This document shows, piece after piece, positions 1-6,383 of a DNA stretch of 10,441 nt. This DNA comes from Monoraphidium neglectum (lineage: Eukaryota; Chlorophyta; Chlorophyceae; Sphaeropleales; Selenastraceae), in contig NW_014011517.1 of NCBI RefSeq assembly GCF_000611645.1, forward strand, positions 1-10,441, in the 5' to 3' direction. A program made the translations under genes and the position numbers. Below the pieces are notes generated by a model. The model was not told where the DNA came from, did not search any database, and saw only the letters and a list, made by a program, of their open reading frames with translations. Each line of letters begins with the position of its first letter. The first letter of the stretch is position 1.

Positions 1-3000
1 GTTGCCCGACGCCGACGCTCATGGCCCTCTGAAACAGCCACGAGGCGGACAGAGACGGCTGGTAGGGCTGCAGCAGGGAGAGGTCGCCCCGCGACAGGCG
101 GTCGGCTGACAGGGCGTGGTCGAGCGCGCGGGCGAGGCGCGGCAGGTGGCGCACCATGCTGCCAAAGCCTGATTGGCGGGCGAGTTTTGGGGGGCGAGAG
201 GTGGGGGGGCGTGGGCGGATGCCATGGTGAGGAGATTGTGGCGCACAAGACTGCATGACTAAGGCACGTGTGCGCTTGAAATCAAGCCGCTGGGGCTCAA
301 AGATAACCAAAAAAGGCATTTTGAGCCAACCTGCAGGCCGCTTGCGCCCCACAATCTCAGCCCTGAGCAAAACATAGGCCGCTCCTCAAGCTGGAGAATA
401 GGGTGCTGTGTGAGTGGATCGTGCCAGGGCGCCGCTCACCGCCGAACGACAGCGGGCTCTGGCTGGCGCCCGCGTCCCCGACCTGCAGCACGCGGTCAAA
501 CCCCGGCCGCAGCGGACCGTCGCTGAAGCAGGGGAAGCCGCCGAACAGCACGCGCCTGGGAGGTGCAGCGCCGCGGCCGTGGCAGGGGCGAGGGGGGGGG
601 GTGTTGGCGGCTCAGCGCTTGGACTCAATCAGCCGAATTCCAATCAGGTGCGAGGCGAAAGAACAGCATGTCGTGTTTGGACAGAGCGGCGCCTTCAGAG
701 AACATTTCAGAGTAGGGGTGTCGCGCCTGCGGGTGAACGTCACTGCTATGCACCGTAGTGAGGTTCACCTGAACTTGAGGGAGTCAAGGCTGACGCCCTG
801 GTAGGAGGGCAGAAGGTGGAAGTAGGCGTCCAGCAGCTGCAGAGGAGGGAGGGTGACGGCAGGCGACAGCAGGCGGCGGGGAAGGGTGGGGGCTCGTGGG
901 ACCGCGAGGTGCTGCCGCTGGAGGCACAGTGGCGTTGGCTCGGTACAGCCGGAGGGCTGAGGGAGGGCGCCGGCACCAGGGCAAGGGGGCCGACGCCAGG
1001 CACAAGCAAAGGCGAGGCTTCAAAACCCCGCCGCCATCGTGCACAGCACCGCCGAGGCGGGGAGTGGCACACGTTGCTGATGGTTGCAAGCGCTTCTCTG
1101 CGTTCCCCGGCGCCCACCCACCTTCTCAAAGTCTGGCCGCGAGGGGTCAGCGTCGGTGTAGGCGAACATGTAGGTGGTGCGCAGGCCGGAGGCCGCGGAG
1201 CCGTCAGAGGGCTTCCCGTACTCTGCAGAAGTTGTGGGGCCAGCAGGCGTGGTGTCAACAGGCTCGGTGGCAGCATATTTGGTGACAGCAGACTTGCGTG
1301 TCTCAGCCGCACACGGCCGCGGTGAGCTGTCAGCGGCAGCAACAGCTGGACATGCTGCCGCAGGGAAGGGGGGATCTTGCCCACAGCCCGACATCACCCC
1401 CCCCCCCAGCTGATGGCTAGCTACGGGCGACGCCGCGAGCCCTTGAGTTGGGCCAGGGCTGTTTCACGACGGCAGGAGATGTTTGGAGCCAGGTGTGCGG
1501 CCGAGAAGATGCCCAGATGGCGCGGCTCACCCGCGGGGAACGCCTCCCAGAAGAGCTGCATGTCAGCTGCAGAGTCGGTGAAGCTGCGGGAAGGTGGGAC
1601 GGTGGGTGCGGTGGGAGGAGCAGGCGGCGGATCGACCAGGGTATAACAGGTCACCCGCAGGGCAGGTCTCTGCATGCCGGTCGGTGCGGGTCCTGCCCTG
1701 CAGGACAGCTGGCCCTGCCACGTTCCCAAGCAGAGGGCTGGCTCAGGCGCCCCAGCCCGCCGCCCAGCCGCGCCCGTCATGCGGCCGCACCTGTACAAAA
1801 GGTCTGCAGTGGTGTTCTTCTCGGCAGGGAAGCCTGGTGGACGAATGGGAGTGCGGGGCAGACTTGATCAAGGGGCGCAATGGCCACAGGCAGGTCGGCT
1901 GCGCCGGTAAAGGCTGTGCTGAGGGACGGCTTGCACACATACGTACACATACCAGGGCGCGTGGGCCGGCGGCGGCGCACTCACCGTCCGCGCAGCCGCC
2001 GACCACCAGACACATGCCCTCGGGCTTGGCGCGGCCCCTGATCTGCTTCACGATGGATGAGTAATGGCCCATGCAGTCCAGCACCAGGCGGGCGCGCAGC
2101 TGCCGCGAAGCCGCGGGCTTGCCGACGCCGTTGCCGCCCGCGGCCGTGCCTTTGGCGGGCCCTGCATGCATCGCCCCGTTGCCGCTGCCGTTTGCGTGGC
2201 CGTTGCCGTTTGCGTGGCCGTTGCCGTTTGCGTGGCCGTTGCCGTTTGCGTGGCCATTGGCGTGGGCGTTCCCGTTGAGGTGCCCATTGCCGTTGCTGTG
2301 GGTGTGGCCGTTGAAGCCGTGGAGGCTGCTGCTGGCCGCATTGAGCCCGTTGAGGCTCACAGCGTGGCCATTCAGGCCGTTCAGGGCCACCGCATGGCCG
2401 TTCAGCCCGTTCAGGCTCGCACCGTGCCCGTTCACGCCGCCGCCGCGGCCGCCGTTGCCGCCGCGCAGGTGCTCCACCGCGGTGGGGCGGTTGGTGTCGC
2501 CGACGCCGAGCGGCGACCCGCGGGCGGGCGCCACGGTGACGGCGACGCCGTCTGGGTGAACAGCGGCCGACTTGAACTCTGAGTGCTCCATGATCACGCC
2601 GCCCAAGGACTCGAACCTGCACAATTTTGTGTGCAGGAACGCGGGCGTGTAACTGAGCACACAGCCGCGCCGACAAGCTCGAACGCATGTGGGTGTGAAG
2701 AACCGCATGCACTAACGGGCGGGAGCAAGCGCATGCCGGCTGCATGGCGGAAACCAGGAGACAAGGGGAAGCCAATAAGGGCCCCCTGAAGGTGACTGAT
2801 AGTTTCATACGTGCACCACTCAACAGCGGCGCTGTTGTCCTAGTCAGTGTGTTGAGACACCACGACCCCTGCCCACTGCAATCACCAAAGAACAGCTGCA
2901 CGCGCATGCTTATCAGACGCGCCTGGTGCGGACGAAGCGCAGCAGCGACTGCGGGAGCACCCCGATATTGAGGCAGTCGTTCACGAAGATGTCGTCGCCG

Positions 3001-4471
3001 CCACTGAAGCCCACCCTGCACGACAATTATGGAGAACAGCCGAGCAAGGCGCAAGCGCCGCGGGGACAAGAGGAGTGTGGTGGGAATCTCGTTGCCAAGC
3101 GTGTACGACAGCGCCTCTTGGCTCAGGCGCGGATTGCAGCGAAAGAAAAGCTGGGCTGCGCCGGCTGGGCAGGCGCGGCCCAGCAGCACAGCGAGGCGGC
3201 GGCAGCACACTCCGTCACACCGCCTTGCCGCGTCAAAGCAGTGAAGGCGAGCGCCGAACGCGCTGCAGCGCGCGCAGCTGCCAGCACCTGACGGGGTTGT
3301 ACTCCGAAACGATGGCGGCCTCGAGCTCCTCTGCAGTCAAAAGCCCCATGTCCACAAACGCCTGCCAAAGCGTATCATGGCAGCATGGTATTACAGCCGG
3401 CGCCCGTACGTGCTGGTTGCTGCAGCGGAGCAAACCAGGGGCGCCAGCGCGCAGTTTATGTGCGCAAGCATTGGGCTTGCCGCTGCGCCCCAGACCACGA
3501 GAGCATCTGCCAAGGCGGCGATGCAGAGCCTTTGTTTTGCCCGCAGGACCCCGCCCCCCACCTGCATCTCGGCCCTGCTGCTGTTCCACTCCTGGGTGCG
3601 CCCCTCCGCCAGCCGCCGCTCTACCACGGCCACCCGCCACCCGCGCTGCTGCAGCGCCAGCGCGGGCAGCAGGCCGAGCGTGCCGCCGCACACTATGACG
3701 TCGTATGCGTCGCCGTCTGAACCGCCCCGGCGCTCGCCACCGCCGCTGCTGGTGGCCTCCGACGGCTTCGGCAGGCCCAGGAGGGATGGGTTGGAGGTCA
3801 CCACAGATGGCCCCTTTTTGTGGGGTTCGTGCTGCTGGTGGCGCAGGGCCTGCAGAAGATGAGCAGGTGCGGCGGCGTCCGTTGCTGGTGACGCGTGCGC
3901 GGCCACTCAGCATGTGACCAGATCAGCTGCGACTAATGGGCACGGACCAAGCGGTGCAGGCCTCCCCCTATTGCTCCTGCCTAGTGGGGTATGGTCTAAA
4001 CCAGGGCCAAGGGTAGAGGCACCAGTAACCAGGCGACGGGCCTGGGTGTCGCACCTTCCAGTATGCTTCGGTCGCTTTGAGAAAAGCGAGGGGGTCGCCT
4101 TCAATTGCCGGATCGCTCAGCACGCGTCTGGCCACGCCCGTGCCATTCCTCAGCACATGTGACAGCGCCTCTTCGGCGCTGGGCTGAGCCATTGGTGCTG
4201 CAGCGGATCGCTGGGCGGCCGCCGCGCGCGGCGGCGCGGGGCGGCGCCACTGTGCTCCTGCTGTGTGGTGTGCAGCGCTGCGCCACACAGCTGGGGGGGC
4301 CCGACGGGGTGCATGGCCAAAGCCGCCTCGTATACAGGGTGTTTGTATCATCGAGTTCCCATGTAGAGCGCGCATAGCTGCCGGGTGAGCAGCCGGGGGT
4401 GAGGCGTTTGCACTGGAGCACTTTGAGTTGTTGCTACGCGCTGACAGCTTGATCGGAGCAGCGGCGAACAT
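1..4471 (-). CDS. Lycopene-cyclase-like FAD-dependent oxidoreductase, plastid-targeted, 3' end missing
   Basis: Exons in transcription order are 4471-4055, 3849-3562, 3361-3288, 3015-2923, 2616-1985, 1833-1791, 1583-1531, 1222-1122, 836-769, 555-440 and 168-1. Every junction keeps frame and gives 684 visible residues. The FAD-binding beta-alpha-beta fold is at residues about 187-217 (DVIVCGGTLG, ending AVVER), followed by QEWNSSRAEMQ. Other family blocks are TAEELEAAIVSEYNPVRVGF (about 251-270), DCMGHYSSIVKQIRG (471-485), LFWEAFPA (about 526-533), TTYMFAYTD, LLPSYQGVSLDSL, the FAD-contact block QVGDAGASQSPLSFGGFGS (about 614-632) and SASWLFQRAMS near the visible end. From memory these match the plant/cyanobacterial group annotated 'lycopene beta/epsilon cyclase protein' (Arabidopsis At2g32640 type), whose substrate is, to my knowledge, not established. 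It is therefore not called LCYB or LCYE. The first 93 residues have no Asp or Glu and are rich in Ala, Arg, Ser and Pro, as in a chloroplast transit peptide, so I chose the upstream ATG; ATGs at 4375 and 4192 are alternatives. Intron 4 is GC-AG. Residues about 322-463 are a low-complexity insertion. Confidence 0.93.
2182..2253 (-). repeat. 18-bp coding tandem repeat, four copies (NGHANG)
   Basis: Four head-to-tail 18-bp units lie at 2182-2199, 2200-2217, 2218-2235 and 2236-2253, read as ccgttgccgtttgcgtgg on the plus strand. Three are identical and the first differs at one base. On the coding minus strand they give repeated Asn-Gly-His-Ala-Asn-Gly. The identity at third codon positions points to recent slippage or duplication. 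Degenerate flanking units continue the Asn/Gly/His composition on both sides. Confidence 0.93.
2341..2430 (-). repeat. 30-bp imperfect coding tandem repeat, three copies (LNGLNGHAVx)
   Basis: Three 30-bp units (2341-2370, 2371-2400, 2401-2430) encode a ten-residue motif close to Leu-Asn-Gly-Leu-Asn-Gly-His-Ala-Val/Ser-X. They are more diverged than the neighbouring 18-bp array, so probably older. Together with that array they form the Asn/Gly/His-rich linker inside exon 5 of the oxidoreductase. Confidence 0.85.
2617..2922 (-). other. GC-AG intron (intron 4 of the oxidoreductase gene)
   Basis: The donor reads CACCAG|GCGCGT and the acceptor TTGTGCAG|GTTCGA. Joining 2923 to 2616 gives VRTRFESLGG, which fits the family and keeps the reading frame on both sides. 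Without splicing, the exon runs into TGA four codons after the R-T pair. I found no GT donor nearby that preserves the frame. The intron holds no other feature I can see. Confidence 0.8.
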
Positions 4472-4508
4472 AACCCTTGTGCAACGGGAATCACCCCTCG
4501 GATATGGG

Positions 4509-4517
4509 ATTTAATAA
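4509..4517 (-). promoter_or_regulatory. Possible TATA-like element for the oxidoreductase gene
   Basis: The minus strand reads TTATTAAAT, an AT-rich island in GC-rich surroundings. It lies 38 nt upstream of the ATG at 4471 and 134 nt upstream of the alternative ATG at 4375. The short distance to the first ATG would mean a very short leader, so this element fits the second ATG slightly better. The call rests on composition and position only. Confidence 0.25.
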
Positions 4518-4681
4518 CATAAGCGGGCCTTTGTGTGAGGCGGGGTGACGGGGACACCTATGATGATGTGGGGGAGTGCCTGGTCCCCAGGTGACGTTAT
4601 GCGTGTACGTTGCAAAAAATATAGCATTGATCACGTGTGAGGTTCTCTCTGGCAGCATGCTGATGTCAGCGATCCGCCAGC

Positions 4682-4703
4682 AGACCGGCCGCTCAGCCGG
4701 TCT
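4682..4703. repeat. Perfect inverted repeat, 8-bp stem with 6-nt loop
   Basis: AGACCGGC at 4682-4689 and GCCGGTCT at 4696-4703 are exact reverse complements, separated by CGCTCA. The stem is GC-rich and lies inside the divergent spacer, about 210 bp upstream of the oxidoreductase ATG. It could be a protein-binding palindrome or chance. It is not called a terminator, because the context is eukaryotic and no gene ends there. Confidence 0.45.
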
Positions 4704-5656
4704 TTCGCAGGCGCAAGAACAAGCCTGGCGGCGGAGCGTGCATGCCTCATCAATCCCCCAGCAGCACAGGTTATTGTTGCATGGGTGCGCGGCCTGGCAC
4801 AGCGCGACTCTCACTGCTGGCATAGGTGGCTCGAGGCCATGCAGCCGGGTGACCAGCCGTTTGAGCATGGGCGCCGCGGGACACACTGAGCGCGGGCCCT
4901 GGGCAGGGCGCGGATTCTTGTTGGCATGATGGCTTAACATGTCCAAAACGAGCACGCCGTGGACGTATGCTAGTACCTGCTGATTCACGATGCCCCATGA
5001 ACAGGGCTGGCGTGAACCAGCGAGGTCACGGCGAGCTGGCATTGCCAGCCCACATGGCACTGTAACAAACTTGGAAGAAGTGGCTGTGAGCCCGAGGCAA
5101 GCGTGCAAGCACATCTTGTCCAGGTGATGTTGCACGCGCGGTTGCTGACAGCGGTGACCTGCGCTTGCAACCGGTGCCTCTGGTGACGTGCTCGGGGCTG
5201 CCAGGCAAACCACTGCGCGTGATGCTACATGGCAGGCGAGCAAACACTGCGGGCGCCTTCAAAGAGTCCGCCACGCTGTGCCCGCCACGACTGTGCTTTT
5301 GCGGGGGAGCTCACTGGGTGCAGCGGCGCAGTGTGCGTGACACAGCAAAGAATGGACGAACGCCTGGCCTGCCAGCACTGTAGAATACGCGTGTTCAATC
5401 TCACTCTTCCATAAGGGTTGTTCAACGATCGAAGTGCATTCTTCCATTAACGCGCCTTCCTCCCTCGTGGTATACTTGGCCGCGGCAGCCCTGCGCGCCC
5501 AGCGCAATGCACACAAGAATTGTAGGTCGCGCACGGCGACTTACGGACACGGCGGAAACGGTGCATGCGCCCAAGGAGCACCACCACCAGGGCCCGGTCA
5601 GCACTGGCCTCGGAATTGGAAGTAGCAGCGCTAATATCACTGATGGTGAGCTAAAC

Positions 5657-5663
5657 TATATAT
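5657..5663 (+). promoter_or_regulatory. TATA box candidate for the phosphatase gene
   Basis: TATATAT sits in the AT-rich stretch ctaaactatatatctaact. It is about 40 nt upstream of the ATG at 5704, which has a good GCC-ATG-G context. It is the clearest TATA-type sequence in the spacer. If used, transcription would start near 5685-5690 and give a short leader. This is inference from position and composition. Confidence 0.4.
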
Positions 5664-5703
5664 CTAACTGACGGAGCCGCAAGTGAGCGAATAGGCTCGC
5701 GCC

Positions 5704-5721
5704 ATGGGTGAAACCGTCAAG
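5704..5721 (+). CDS. Possible six-codon first exon of the phosphatase
   Basis: The sequence reads ATG GGT GAA ACC GTC AAG followed by GTGCTAAG, that is Met-Gly-Glu-Thr-Val-Lys then a GT donor in phase 0. The next solid exon begins in phase 0 at 6183, after the acceptor CAATTGCAG, so joining them would give MGETVKVGGMRITYSV. Support is the start context, the TATA-like element upstream and phase agreement. Such a short exon can easily arise by chance. The alternative is that 5722-6182 is leader or promoter and translation starts at the ATG at 6192. Confidence 0.3.
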
Positions 5722-6191
5722 GTGCTAAGCGTGCAATTATGATATACGCACATGCAGACCTGGTCAGTGTAATCAGCTGCTTTGGTGGAGGGCTCGAAGC
5801 CAACAGGACCGTGACGGTGAGAAGCGCACAGCGCAAGCGCGCCTGCAATCTGCAGCAGCGCTTCGCCGCACGTGTGGAGCGAGACAGCGGGATGTGGGGG
5901 ACATGAGGCAGACTGCGTGGATCACCAGTGGGCGCACTTCCTGTTGTTTCAGAGGATATCGGCGCAGCGGCCGGCGGCCCTCTGCTCCACCCAATAAAAT
6001 TCCGTGCACGGCAGCGGGGCGGGGCATGCCGAAATGGGTATCGAAGCGCGGGAACAGAGCATGACAGCAGGTCGTCAATGGCAGCACCCACTGATTGATT
6101 GCGCCCATGAAGCGCGCTGGCATCTGGGGGACAGCTCCCGCAGCAGCCTGCAAGCCCGCACACGCGTTTCCCCCAATTGCAGGTCGGCGGC

Positions 6192-6352
6192 ATGCGGATC
6201 ACTTACTCAGTGCACACCGCGCCAGGGGCGGACCCAGGGGGCAACACCAAGGAAAACCAGGTGCAGGCTTGGGGTGGTCTGCAGACCGTGCGGCTGGCAG
6301 CCGCAGGCCCTGCGGCAGCAGCAGCAGCAGCAGCACTGCTGCTGCTGCTGCG

Positions 6353-6383
<31 letters not shown>

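Larger units (their letters stand above)
4472..5703. other. Divergent intergenic region, no confident gene
   Basis: This 1.2-kb spacer separates the starts of the minus-strand oxidoreductase and the plus-strand phosphatase and must carry both promoters if both gene models are right. It is less GC-rich than the coding parts. It contains TATA-like sequences near both ends, a perfect stem-loop at 4682-4703, and several open frames on both strands. The longest open frame is minus 5243-4491 (250 codons). None shows a domain I recognise, and none has clear splice-site support. Confidence 0.6.

Noticed and set aside
592..601. Run of ten G, and a run of eleven C at 1397-1407.
   Set aside because: Both are inside introns of the oxidoreductase; homopolymers of this size are ordinary in such GC-rich introns.
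816..1325. 169-codon plus-strand open frame and a 212-codon minus frame at 746-1384.
   Set aside because: Both cross introns and exons of the oxidoreductase in other frames and show only GC-driven Arg/Ala/Pro/Gly composition.
2057..2582. Long plus-strand frames with Ala-Val and Pro-Leu-rich repeats.
   Set aside because: They are the reverse of the repeat-rich exon 5 of the oxidoreductase, whose minus frame carries the conserved family motifs.
2606..2620. GGTTCGAGTCC on the minus strand looks like a tRNA T-arm (B box).
   Set aside because: No matching A box, anticodon arm or acceptor stem could be found around it. The bases encode the conserved FESLG of exon 5 right after a splice acceptor.
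4696..4712. Stem-loop followed by a few T, like a rho-independent terminator.
   Set aside because: The T-run is only three bases, no gene ends there, and the genes are eukaryotic.
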